64,000 nucleotides of DNA from Macrolepiota albuminosa (Eukaryota; Basidiomycota; Agaricomycetes; Agaricales; Agaricaceae): contig JAMWFC010000082.1 in assembly GCA_027475525.1 (NCBI GenBank), positions 3,350,115-3,414,114 on the forward strand. Direction: 5' to 3'. The notes under the pieces are model-generated. The model saw only the letters and a program-made list of their open reading frames with translations, made no database searches and was not told the origin of the DNA. This document shows positions 45,776 through 56,624 of the stretch, in pieces; the first letter of the stretch is position 1, and the number at the start of each line of letters is the position of its first letter. Made by a program: the position numbers and the translations under genes.

Positions 45776-46712
45776 TGATAGGACCCTATACAGGTTAGGC
45801 GCATCAACGGCAGGCTCGGCACCGGCTCCGGAAACCTTGCCGCACTCATCCTGAACTTGGTGCACGTGTTTTATCCATTTTAAGCCATTCCCGACAGCCG
45901 GACATGGCAAGAAGCAGATCTGATCAATGATAGCGCCGATGGCAGCAGGAATGACAACTGACAGATGGCATCAGTCACTGACGACAGCGCTTAGCGAGAA
46001 GATTGATGATCTATCAAAAACTGACAAACAGCTTGGTGTTTGACCTTGGTAGATGACACTGCTTAGCGCCTCAATTTGGCGCCTGACATCGATTAGGTAT
46101 GTTGATGGACAGAAGAATGATGGTTTGATGGTTTAGCGTCACGATCTGCCGCCTGGCGCCGCTAAAGGTCTTGAATGGACGGCAGGGATCTGAAACCGTT
46201 GGAGCTACCCCTTATAAAATTTTCTAGTTTACCGCTCTTTGGCCACTGGCGACGGCAAACTCTTTGTAGTATAAAAGTACTTACCAACTTGTACAATCAT
46301 CATCAGACGAGTACAGAGTTTCCTGCTCCCCTTACTTCAGTCTCCCTTACGCTCAAAGTCTCATTTACGGTCGGCAACGTCGAACTTGTCGGCAGTTGCA
46401 GACTATTGCCAGCTTTTGACCTCTTTGCGCCTTGCAGCTACGGCAGGCATTACCAATGCTTAGATCTTGCTAAGCTTACCGTGTCCTTACTGCTCACTTT
46501 TGCCATGTTCACTTACCGCATTTTTCTTAGGCGCTTTACCTTAGCGCTTGACACTTGCCGACACCCGATACCGACTTTTCACCTTTTTCACAGGCACGTT
46601 CTCTGGGACCTGCCCGGAACTCCCTCAACACTTTAGCGCGCCCAACGCATACCCTTTTGGTACGGTAACACTAGAACTATATTTGTTACTGACCAAACTT
46701 TGGGTGTCATCA
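45776..46712 (+). repeat. Gypsy-2 5' LTR with TATA boxes
   Basis: TGATAGGACCC...GTGTCATCA, inverted termini TGAT/ATCA. Two TATAAAA boxes lie at 46213-46219 and 46270-46276, followed by a pyrimidine-rich stretch with ATCATCATC, a sensible transcription start zone. The frame open across 46175-46636 recurs in all LTR copies but is LTR sequence, not a gene. Confidence 0.9.
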
Positions 46713-46715
46713 AAT

Positions 46716-46733
46716 TGGAGCCCACCGCGAGGG
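46716..46733 (+). promoter_or_regulatory. Gypsy-2 primer-binding site candidate
   Basis: TGGAGCCCACCGCGAGGG starts 3 bp after the LTR end and begins with TGG, as expected for pairing with a tRNA 3' CCA end. I cannot name the tRNA from sequence alone. Confidence 0.5.
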
Positions 46734-46741
46734 AACTTTAG

Positions 46742-48547
46742 GGCAGGATTCCGCCAGAAACCCATCTCCAGCGTAGGCGCCGTCTGCTAGAGCAGTCGGC
46801 AGAAGGCATAGCTCCTTCCCACCCATCCACTCCACAACCACCTGGTGCCTTACCGGGTCTATCGCTAGCACAGGAACTACAGAACGCCACTGTAGGCGAA
46901 TTTCCTGATCTCAACCCGCATTCCCTAGACTTTAGCGTGGACGACCTCTTAGCGTCACCGCTTGCTGTACCACAACCAGTTACCCCCACTACTCCCTTAA
47001 CACCACTTTTTCAACTCGTCATTTTGCTTACCCCGTCGCCAATATCTAGAACTCCTTCCCCACGTCCGCTAACCAAACTCGGTACCACCGTTGCTATGGA
47101 ACAACTAGTTCAGCGCATGCTGCCATGCAACCACTTCTCAGCACCAAAATGGGACGAGTCTAAGCCACGGGATCTCTCTCAGTATTTCAAGGAACTAGAG
47201 TACTTATTCAGGGATTGTGGGATTACCGACCACACCCAGATGAAGGAATACGTGGCAAGGTACGTGTCATATGACATGGCAGAAACTTGGACAGGTCTTG
47301 CCGAGTTTGCAGCTTTTGTTCCTGCCGCACCGCCAGTTCCCGCCCAAGGCGCTTTGTATGAGGACTGGAAGACAGCAGTAATCCAGTTGTACCCTGGCGC
47401 TGAAGAAGCTACCCGCTACTCGGTAAACGAGCTGCAGAAACTAGTTCATGAATTATTCGACAACGGCACATTGTCCCTTGGCGTGTTCTCCACGTATTAC
47501 CGCAAATTCCAAAAGATCGCTAGGTGGTTAGTACAAAACGGCAAGCTATATATCAACGAGGAACGTCGCCTATTCCAACAAGGCATCCTGACTTCACTTT
47601 GGACTCGCATTGCTTGTCGCTTAGAAATAGTTCATCAGGACCACCACCCAGACGAGCCATATAACGTTGCCAACGTTTTTGAAGCCGGTAAGTGGGTTCT
47701 CAAGGGAACAGACACTGGCGTTGGGCTGCAACGCGCTAGAATGAGCCCACCCCCTGAGCAAACTAACGGTATCATTCCCATCCCACCGCCCGCTGCCGAC
47801 TTCGTTAAGAAGGAGGACCTCAACGCTGCCGTTACCGCTGCCATCGCATCCGCCATGACTCGCATTGAAACGATGATCACCACCAACCTCGCTGCTAACC
47901 GACCCGCCAATGTGCCTGCGCCAGGCCCTTGCCATTTTTGTGGAGAAATTGGCCACACTATGACTAGAGGACACTGCACTACCCTCAAAAACTATATTCG
48001 GCAAGGAAGAATTAGAAGAGCTATCGACAGCAAGATAGTTCTTACCACTGGCGCCACCATCCCCAACTACCCGGACAAGAAGTCTTTTCAGGAGCAAGTT
48101 GATGAATGGCATAGGCGCAACCCAGGACAAATTGTTACCAGCACGCTATCTGGCAACGCCAAACCCGACCCTGAACAGGCGACTCAACAGCAAATGATCC
48201 ACGAGGTCTTACATTTCGACAGCGTTGGCGACCGACCCACCTTCTCGCGGGAGGAATGTATCGCCAAGTTACAAAAGGAGCTAGATTCACTTAAGAATCA
48301 GGTTTTTGATGGGGTTGAAGTTAAGCAGCCTAAACAGCCTCTCAAAGGATACAAGCCAATGTCTGCCGCTAACAAGTTACTGAGTTCTGCTCCAGCCGCT
48401 CTGCCCGCTACCACTCCAGAACCATTGTTGTCCGCTGCCGCTCCCAAACCACCTCTGCATCTCTACTCAGGGATTCCCGACCGCTATCATGCTCCCACAC
48501 AACAAAATTTTGCCGCTCCTGAGAAGCGTGCCGAAGGCGGCTACTGA
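46742..48547 (+). CDS. Gypsy-2 gag
   Basis: Open frame of about 600 codons after a TAG at 46739-46741. No ATG occurs before MEQLVQRMLPCNHF (47096), the most likely start unless translation begins upstream; the frame is already open through the LTR border. Capsid-like helices (SQYFKELEYLFRDCGIT, then RKFQKIARWLVQNGKL) are followed by a zinc knuckle CHFCGEIGHTMTRGHC with unusual spacing (C-x2-C-x4-H-x6-C) and a Pro/Ala-rich C-terminus. It forms the particle that packages the element RNA. The frame is undamaged, unlike pol. Confidence 0.85.
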   Translation, partial: GRIPPETHLQRRRRLLEQSAEGIAPSHPSTPQPPGALPGLSLAQELQNATVGEFPDLNPHSLDFSVDDLLASPLAVPQPVTPTTPLTPLFQLVILLTPSPISRTPSPRPLTKLGTTVAMEQLVQRMLPCNHFSAPKWDESKPRDLSQYFKELEYLFRDCGITDHTQMKEYVARYVSYDMAETWTGLAEFAAFVPAAPPVPAQGALYEDWKTAVIQLYPGAEEATRYSVNELQKLVHELFDNGTLSLGVFSTYYRKFQKIARWLVQNGKLYINEERRLFQQGILTSLWTRIACRLEIVHQDHHPDEPYNVANVFEAGKWVLKGTDTGVGLQRARMSPPPEQTNGIIPIPPPAADFVKKEDLNAAVTAAIASAMTRIETMITTNLAANRPANVPAPGPCHFCGEIGHTMTRGHCTTLKNYIRQGRIRRAIDSKIVLTTGATIPNYPDKKSFQEQVDEWHRRNPGQIVTSTLSGNAKPDPEQATQQQMIHEVLHFDSVGDRPTFSREECIAKLQKELDSLKNQVFDGVEVKQPKQPLKGYKPMSAANKLLSSAPAALPATTPEPLLSAAAPKPPLHLYSGIPDRYHAPTQQNFAAPEKRAEGGY

Positions 48548-48582
48548 CCTACTGCGCCAATTTTTGACATAGAGAAATCAAA

Positions 48583-49612
48583 TCACGTCTTTAGCCGCAT
48601 CATGAAAACCGCCGTCACCTTATCTGTAGAGGAACTTTGTAGTATTGCTCCCGACATCCGCAACCAGGTAAAGATGGCAGTTACTCCTTGACGTCCCTTA
48701 GCAACGACTGTTGCCAAGGTCAAGGACCTTGACGATGCGCTTCCTGGTTTTTCTGTTACCGTCAACTCTTTGGACCCTGATAATGCTTCTGCCAACACCA
48801 TCGCTAACGCCACTTCTGTGGACCCAGTTGAGACCTACCTTAGGTCAGTGGACCACAGTGAAGACCTGGCAATCCTTACCGTCGCTCAAGAATCGCACAC
48901 TATCCGCTCCGTCGCGTTAATGGTTGACAACAAGCATGAGGTAGAGGCAATTGTGGATAGCGGTTCCCAAATCATTTCTATGGCAGCCGAAGTCGCTAAC
49001 GATTTGGGTCTCATTTACGACCCTACAGTTATACTAAACATGCAGAGCACTAACGGTACGGTAGACAGGTCCTTGGGCCTCGCCAAGAACGTGCCCTGCA
49101 CCCTTGGTGACATCACTTTTTACTTGCAGATTCACATTTTACGCTCCCCAGCATATGATTTATTACTCAGTAGACCCTTCGATGTCTTGGCGCGATCAGT
49201 CGTCAAGACTGTTACCGACAACAAGACGACACTAACAATTAGCGACCCCAACTCTGGAATCAGACAAACGGTGCCGACGTTCCCTAGGGGACAACAAAAA
49301 GGCGCCCGCGCTAAGCCCCCAGAATTTACCGACCAACATGCCAACGAGCCTCTCCACCGGTGTTTTCACAGACTATCAAGGAGGTGATTGGCGACGATCA
49401 CAGAGATGTGGCGCTAACGCTGGAATATGACCATTATACTGGTCTTGTAAATATCATGTCTGCCACTTGTCTTGACAAAGAAGTTTTACTTTCCTCATCC
49501 GCTACCGATGCTGAGATTTCCCAGAAAAACCCAAACATTACTGGTTCAGCCCTAGCGTACTTATATCTTACCGCCTCAGAATCATTTCAAAATATTGCGT
49601 CTACCGATACGT
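48583..49612 (+). pseudogene. Gypsy-2 aspartic protease region
   Basis: The protease core has AIVDSGSQIISM (catalytic DSG), then GLAKNVPCTLGDITFYLQIHI and YDLLLSRPFDVLA, in the order usual for fungal gypsy proteases. A TGA at about 48690 and a frame change near 49370 interrupt it. The downstream linker (49360-49612) runs into a solo LTR at 49613. A decayed relative of the same domain is at 62336-62689. Confidence 0.85.
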
Positions 49613-50717
49613 TGATAGGACCCTATACAGGTTAGGCGCATCAACGGCAGGCTCGGCACCAGCTCCGGAAACCTTGCCGCACTCGTTCCGAACTTAGCGC
49701 ACGCGTTCTACCCATTTTAAGCCATTCCCGACGGCCGCGCACGGCAAGAAGCAGATCCAATCAATGATAGCGCCGACGGCAGCAGGAATGACAACTGACA
49801 GATGGCATCAGTCACTGATGACAGCGCTTAGCGAGAAGCTTGATGATCTATCAAAAACTGACGGACAGCTTGGCGTTTGACCTTGGCGTCTGACACCGCT
49901 TACCGTCTCGATTTGGCGCCCAACGTCGCTTAGGTGTTCTGACAGACAGAAGGGTGATGGATTGATGATTTAGCACCGCGATCTGCCGCCTGGTGGCGCC
50001 AAGGGTCTTGAATGGACGGTAGGGATCTGAAACCGTTGGAGCTACCCCTATGAAATTTTCCAGTTTACCGCACTTTGGCAATGGTTGGTCACTGGCGATG
50101 GTGAACTCCTTGTAGTATATAAACCTATGAAATTTTCCAGTTTACCGCACTTTGGCAATGGTTGGTCACTGGCGATGGTGAACTCCTTGTAGTATATATA
50201 TATTACTTACCGACTTGTACATACATCATCAGACGAATAGACCAGAGTTTCCCCCTTTACTTCAGTCTCCCTTACGCTCAAGAGCTCATTTACGCTACGG
50301 TCGGCAACGTCAAACTCATCGGCAGTTGCAGACGTTCGCCAATACTCGACATACTCGCGCCTTGCAACTACGGCAGGCACTATCGACGCTTAGACCTCGC
50401 TAAGCTTACCGCGCTCTTGCCGTTGACCTTGCCGTGTTTACTTACCGCATTTTCCTTAGGCGCTTTACCTTAGCGCTTACCACTTGCCGACCCCGTTACC
50501 GACTTTTACCCTTTTTCACAGACGCGTTCTCTGGGACCTGCCCGGGACTCCCCATATCACTTTTAGCGCGCCCAACGCACACTCTTGGTACGGTAACACT
50601 ATAGTTACATTTGTTACTGACCAAACTTTGGGCGTCATCATAGCGCGCCCAACGCACACTCTTGGTACGGTAACACTATAGTTACATTTGTTACTGACCA
50701 AACTTTGGGCGTCATCA
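49613..50717 (+). mobile_element. solo LTR of the Gypsy-2 family inside Gypsy-2
   Basis: TGATAGGACCC...GCGTCATCA with the 4-bp duplication ACGT on both sides (49609-49612 and 50718-50721). It contains two 77-bp duplications (50047-50200 and 50564-50717), so the true length is about 951 bp. It splits the protease-RT linker. Confidence 0.92.
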
Positions 50718-51400
50718 ACGTATCTTACCACCCTTCCCGGAGCCTTGTCTCCTGCCGTTCTTGGACTTGCCGCTCCTCAGGCTACAATTTCCCTTTCCAC
50801 TTCTGTATATAACCAAGCTAATGCTCCCAAAAGGAAAGGGGTCCAAGTCAAAAAAGAAATATAAGCCAGTTGCGCTTAAAACAAAACCCGTCGCTACGCA
50901 CTCTCCCGAGACGTTTAGGATCGAGCGCCAGATCATTGGCAACCCTCTTGCCAACATGCCTACCTTATCACCGAATCCCGGTGGTTTTGTGTTCTCAAAA
51001 AGAACGGTAATCTGCGCATAGTTCACAGCCTTGAACCGCTAAATAAGGTTACAATATGACACTCTGGCGTACCGCCTTTTCCTGATCACGTTGCCAAGTC
51101 CTTTGCTGGGCGCATTTGTGGCGCCACCCTCGATCTCTACGTTGGCTACAATGAACGCTTGATACACCCTTCCTCCCGAGACCTCACTACTTTTCAAACT
51201 CTGTTTGGCGCGTTGCGCCTAGTTACCTTACCGATGGGCTGGACAAACTCAGTTCCTATATTCCATGACGATATCACCTTCATCCTCCAACCCGAGATAC
51301 CGCATAATGTCCTTAGCTTCATTGATGACGTTGGCGTCAAAGGCCCCAAAGACTGGCGACTCATCCCGACAACTCCAACATCCGCTTAGCGCTATGGGAG
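50718..51400 (+). pseudogene. Gypsy-2 reverse transcriptase (palm)
   Basis: The linker YKPVALKTKPVATHSP leads into RIERQIIGNPLANMPTL, then a TAG at about 51018 and frame changes, then LFGALRLVTLPMGWTNS and SFIDDVGVKG. The active-site box FIDD is intact, in contrast to YLDN in Gypsy-1. Part of the fingers is missing or out of frame near 51020-51150. The C-terminal end is cut by a TAG near 51387. Confidence 0.88.
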
Positions 51401-51433
51401 TTTTTCCAGCTGCTCAACCAAGTCCTCCAATGA

Positions 51434-52585
51434 ATGAAGTATAGCAGAGGAACCTTTAGCGGCCACAAACTCCTCCTTTGCACGCCAAGGTTCAAAATAC
51501 TTGGTCACATCTGCACTCCCGATGGACGCATTCCTGACGAATCTCGCTTAGCACTCTTGGAGCGCTGGGGTCCTTGCCGCAACTTATCTGAAGTTCGCGC
51601 CTTTCTTGGCACAGTTGGCGTTCTCAGGATATTTGTCAAGAACTTTGCCCATCGTGCACATGCCCTTAACTGACTCACCCGTGCTAATGAGCCCTTTGAA
51701 TTTGGGCCAGACCAGGTCACCGCACAACGCGATTTGGTAAAAGCTCTGCAAGACGCCAAGCCCCTAGTCCCCATTGACTATAGCTCTGCCGACCCTGTTA
51801 TCTTGGCGGTGGATACCTCATACATTGCCGTTGGCTACTTTTTGTGTCAGTGCCTTAGCGACAATCGGAAACAGCGACGTTACAACCGCTTTGGGTCTAT
51901 TACGCTTAACGACCGGGAATCTCGCTACAGTCAGCCTAAGCTAGAGCTCTATGGACTCTTCAAAGCCTTCTGGTCGCTAAAGATGTATCTAATTGGCGTC
52001 CGGAATCTAATTGTTGAAGTCAACGCTAGGTACATTAAAGGCATGCTGCAGAATCCTGACATCCAGCCGTCTGCTAGTATGAACCGGTGGGTAGTCACTA
52101 TCCTCATGTTTCACTTTGAATTGGTCCATGTCAAGAGCTTTTTCCACAGACCAGATGGACTCTCTAGGCGACCACAGCAGCCTGGCGACCCAGCAGTGGA
52201 TCCACAGGCTGATAGCGATTTTGAGGACTGGATTGACCGCTTACATGGTTTCGTGCACCTCATACAACAGCCCATCCCCCTACTACGACGGCAACAGCCT
52301 GCCAGTATCTTTTTACATCCCATTACCCCTTACCGCCCCAAGACTTTTAGCGCACCCCTCACATTCTATATGGCAAGCATTTGCAGTCAAAATTCACCTC
52401 CAGTAAAAATTGTACAAAAACCCCATCCGCTAAGAGAAGACAGCAAAAACCTGACCTACAATGCCGTTCCCCGATCCGCCAAGGCAAAGGCAGAAGACAG
52501 TCGTTTGTTAATAATTAAACAGTGGATACAAGACCTCAAGCGACCAGCAGGCCTTACCGACAAACAATTCGCGACCTTTATTTGA
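51434..52585 (+). pseudogene. Gypsy-2 RT thumb and RNase H
   Basis: The connection block (KILGHICTPDGR, then VRAFLGTVGVLRIFVKNF) is followed after a TGA at about 51671 by RNase H: VILAVDTSYIAVGY (first Asp), RESRYSQPKLELYGLFKAF (Glu), then the VEVNARYIKGML block, where the family usually has Asp (VEVDA), so a second active-site residue is Asn here. After DGLSRRP comes a Gln/Pro-rich spacer towards integrase. Confidence 0.82.
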
Positions 52586-53752
52586 TACGCTACCCGTTTC
52601 TTCTTTACCAACAACCAACTTTGGCAACAAAATTGAGATGGCGCTCACAAGCTAATCATCAAGCCAGAAAGTCGCTTACGGGTTCTGTGCGCCATGCATG
52701 ATGAGCTAGGACATAGAGGTCTGTACGCTACCCGAGCCTCTCTTTTAGAGTGATTCTGGTGGCCACACGCTAGCACTGACATCGCCTGGTACATTAGGAC
52801 TTGCCACCTTTGCCAGATTCAACAGACATGTCAAGTACTTATCCCGCCAACGGTTGCAATGCCAGCGCCCCTCTTCAGCAAAATTTACGTCAACACCATG
52901 CATATGCCCAAATCTAGTCGCTACAAGTACATCATTCAAGGTCGTTGCTCGCTAATCCACTGGCCTGAATTTCAAATGCTTCAAAGAGAAAATACGGAGG
53001 CGGTCACCAAGTGGCTGTTTGAGGACGTCATCTGCCATTGGAGAGCGCTAAGAGAAATTGTCACGGATAATGGTGCGCCAATTATCAAAGCGCTGACCTA
53101 TCTCACCAAGAAGTACAATATTCATCACATTCGAGTATTGGGCTACAACAAACGCGCCAATGGCCTGGTAGAAAGACCACACTTTGACATACGGCAAGCG
53201 CTTTTCAAGGCAGTCGATGGTGACGAGTCTCGTTGGAGCGAGGCAACATATTCAGTATTTTGGTCGGAAAGAGTTACTATCCGTAAGCGCATGGGTTGTT
53301 CTCCCTATTACGTGGCTACTGGCACCCATCCTTTACTCCCTGCCAACATTATAGAAGCGACCTACCTCCAGCCAGCCCCTAATAGTATCTTAGCGACTAC
53401 TGACCTGATTGCCAGACGAGCAATTGATCTCCAACAACGGAAAGAAGATTTGGAGCGACTTCATGAAGTAGTCTTTAGCGCCCGTCGCCAAGCAGCCCTG
53501 CGATTCGAAACCGAGCATGGCACTACTATCAAAGATTACAACTTCCCGAGAGGAGCGCTAGTACTTATGCGCAACTCCAAAATTGAAACCTCATACAACA
53601 AGAAAATGCGCCCACGCTATCTAGGACCTTTGGTAGTTATCTCTCATAACCGGGGAGGCGCTTACGTGCTCTGTGAATTAGATGGTTCAGTACTGCATCG
53701 ACCTGTTGCTGCTTTTCGCCTATTACCGTATCTCGCCAGGGAACAAAGCTAG
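52586..53752 (+). pseudogene. Gypsy-2 integrase
   Basis: The zinc-binding part is recognisable (DELGHRGLYATRA, then CHLCQ) but has stops near 52583, 52636 and 52749. The catalytic core from 52859 is one long frame: KIYVNTMHMP carries Asn (codon 52892-52894) where the first catalytic Asp belongs; the second Asp (IVTDNGAP) and Glu (ANGLVERPHFD) are present. The protein is therefore predicted inactive. The C-terminal block NFPRGALVLMRNSKIE and RYLGPLVVISHN is the usual SH3-like end. Confidence 0.88.
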
Positions 53753-54232
53753 ACATTGACACCGCCAAGCTGAGAGAACTTGAAGAAACAGAATTACTGG
53801 ACGATGAGGATTTGCCGACTCTGGTTGAAGAAGAAGAAAATGATTAGAAAAGACTATATTGTATATCTAACAGACATTTCCTTACATAGTCAAGTCGCAG
53901 CGCTAGTGTGTCGCCAACGCTTAGCGCATTGCGCAACTCTTGCCAAGGGTTTTTCGCTATGATGACTTACTGAGCGTTTCCCTTTTCCTCAAAAATCTGT
54001 CTAAGTCCCTCTCACACTACTCCTCTTGCTAAAACCTACTTTAGAATGCTTGCCGTTTGCTTTCTCTTAGCTTTTCTTTCTTTGCTTTTGGCTGCTTCGC
54101 TAACTCAGATTTTGGGATTCACCCTTACACTCGGCAAGGAGGCGGCAAGAGACATATATACATAACCGGGAACAGCAAAAAAATTTATGTACAAAACGGC
54201 CTGTCTACCCTGAGGTTCGTCAATTTTCGTCT
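53749..54232 (+). other. acidic pol tail and spacer
   Basis: 53749-53847 reads as an acidic tail (ELEETELLDDEDLPTL, then EEEEND and a stop), in a different frame from integrase; it was probably its C-terminus before a small indel near 53748. From 53850 to 54232 I see no gene; the antisense gene ends at about 54233. Confidence 0.55.
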
Positions 54233-56454
54233 TCAGTAAGTGACAGCGAGTCGTCTAGCGGCAGGAGGTTGCCAACTTGCACGTGGTTGAGGCTTTGCCA
54301 CTCCAAAGCCTCGTTGCAGTCGGCTTGATACTCCTCCAAAGTGTCCATACTCCTGGTTAGGTTGGAGTAGCAAAGTCGCGACGCCATGATCTGCTGCCAA
54401 ACTCGTTCCCGCTTGCGACCCAAGACCGCTCACATGCTTGCTGCACGTGTCGCCATCTGCTCTATCACCTGGGGAGGGTAGAGGGCCACCACAGGATAGA
54501 CCAAGTCCTCCCCCAGCTACTTGTAGGATTTGCCAGTGACTCTTGGCTGAGGCTGGGGGGTCCAAGACGACGGCCCACTCTCGCTTGCCCACTGCCACGT
54601 CACCAGTTCATCCCCACTTGCCCAGGGGGTGGCAGGCGCCAAGGGCGGCAACTCCTGGGACTCGCCAGGGAAGTCCCGCAAGGTTTCCTCCATCTCCCCC
54701 TTGGCATCCTCGTTGCCACCCTCTGCCTCCTCGCAACTCGGCGATGCTCCACGGGTTTCCTCCTCTCCAGCTGCCTTCTGCGCGCTAGAAGGCTCTCCCA
54801 TTACCACGTCACCCTCATCTCCCTGAGCACCAGCAGTCGAAATATCGGTTGGCGTGTTGCCAGGCAAGACGAGGGGGGACAACAAGCGGCTGGGACCCGC
54901 CTCCCTGCTAATGGGAGGAAGGCGGCTTGCAGCAAGGGCCTCCTCTAAGTCCCTCATCTCGGTGTCCTCAGCAGTTGAAGAGGACTGGGGAGACTCGATC
55001 CGGACGCGCTTGGCCTTAGCCTTGCCCTTGCTAAGGGAGGATGCCTTGCGTTTTTCTTGGCGTTTGCCAATGCCTAGCTGGCCGACTGTTTCTGACTCTT
55101 CTTCTTGGCGCGTTGGCAGCGCCAAGGAGGATTTGCTGATCCTGGCCGCCCTCCCAGCGGCAACCTCCTTGCGTTCCCCCTCCACAAACTCCCTAGCCCG
55201 CTTCACCAAAACCGCCCGGGAAAAGGTCTTTTCGACAAAAAGATCTGGCGCCCCGCCACGCTCATGACTCTTGGTGCCGTCGATTGTGCAAGCACATTTG
55301 AGAGTGCCGCACCGGTAACAAGGTTGGGCGCCAGTGGGGAACCAGCAACTTTCTGAGTTGTTATTGGCCCAGCATTTGTCACACTGCCCTTACTTGAGAA
55401 CCAGAATCATACGAAAAGCCAAGGCAACTTACCGCTCCATGCGAGGCCTTAAACTCCTGGCGCATCGCCAGGGAGACTGTGCGTTTGTTCTTTATCTTGG
55501 GCAGCTCTACTCCTCCCTCAATACCCTCATCCACAACTACGTCTTCCCGGCGCGGCAAGAGCAATCCCTTCAACTCCTTGTCGTCAAACGTCGTCTGACT
55601 CGGGAGCTGGGATGAGGTCAATAAAAGTCAGTAAAGATCTACAACAGCATACCTCGTATTGAGGGCCCTTCCCCTTGCGAGACTAGCAAAAGACACTGTC
55701 GGTAAGAAGGCAACAGCAACAGCAAAAGACTTACTTTCTTCTTCAAAGCCTTGCCAGGCTTTGAAGGCGAGCCCCCTGTGCTTGCCGGCAGTGTGGGGCC
55801 CTGAACACTGTCAGCACGAGACCCCTTGCTTGAGCCCTCGGCAACCAATCCCTGCCTTTGCTCCTTGGCGATCTCTGCCCTCACTACCACCAAGGTGTGG
55901 GCGGCAGCAGCAGCGGCAGCCTCCTCCTGTTCTTGCTCGATCTGCAACTGAGCAAGGGGCTCCAGCACCTCTTGTTTACTGTGAGGGAATAGTTCAGTCC
56001 ATAGCTAGAAGAAAAGGTCAGAAGCTACTTACTCGGTTGCCGATGCACTTACTGTCATCGGCAACGCGCCAGAGAGAATGTCCTCCAGCTCATCCTCAAT
56101 GGTGGGGACGGCAGGAGGCGCCTAGGGAATGGTTAGTCAAGCGGCACGGCAAGCACCAAGGGAACTTACAAAGCGGGAGAAGGGCGCCAACCACTCAGTG
56201 CCACGATTATCTATGTACTGCGCATGGCACCACTCGCGCACCTCAATCTCACAATCCCAACCAACGCCAAGGATGCGCACATTGTACCATTGCTCCAGGA
56301 GTTTCATTATGCCAACGACTAGGTTTTGGGAGGCCTCGGCACCAACACCCTCAATGTGGCAAATAAAATGGTTGGCCTTGGCGATGTACGTGTATGCGGC
56401 TTCCTGAGCTGCTTGGGAAGGCACGGGGGGCAGAGTTGAAATACGGAAGGACAT
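54233..56454 (-). CDS. antisense, multi-intron accessory gene of Gypsy-2 (zinc-cluster protein)
   Basis: Start ATG 56454. Exons 56454-56170, 56121-56053, 56004-55735, 55682-55653, 55606-55433 and 55383-about 54519, then a further exon to about 54233. The five resolved introns are 46-52 bp, all GT-AG with GTAAGT or GTATGC donors, all phase 0. Domains: an N-terminal module (YTYIAKANHFICHIEGVGAE, then WCHAQYIDN), an Ala/Glu-rich helix, a cysteine cluster C-x2-C-x8-C-x8-C-x2-C-x4-C-x-C (CDKCWANN...CYRCGTLKCAC), a Lys-rich nuclear-type patch (RQEKRKASSLSKGKAKAKR), an acidic Pro/Ser part, and a Leu-rich C-terminus. One TGA lies in the last exon. The same gene, with two introns at the same places, is at 63367-64000. 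Function unknown; a DNA-binding protein is inferred. Confidence 0.75.
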
Positions 56455-56611
56455 TTTTTTTATTCTAGAGCGCCAGGAAAAATTGGGGAGAAGAAACAAA
56501 GTCCAAACTCACGTGCCAGGACTATAAACGAAGTTTGAAGAACGCACGGGCCACATGTCACAAAAACGGTAACGGTAGCCTTATTTGGTGACTGAGGACA
56601 GTCAATTTTTC

Positions 56612-56624
56612 AGTTGGGGGGAGA
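56612..56624 (+). promoter_or_regulatory. Gypsy-2 polypurine tract
   Basis: GTTGGGGGGAGA directly before the 3' LTR at 56625, the expected primer for plus-strand synthesis. A related tract with GGAAGGAGA stands before the LTR fragment at 63200 on the minus strand. Confidence 0.7.

Noticed and set aside
46175..46636. A 153-codon gene repeated at 25400, 46175, 50162 and 57024
   Set aside because: The frame lies wholly within LTR copies and spans a TATA box and likely transcript start. It is LTR sequence.
54233..56454. A host gene inserted by chance in Gypsy-2
   Set aside because: A related copy stands at the same place and orientation in another element of the family (63367-64000), so it belongs to the family.
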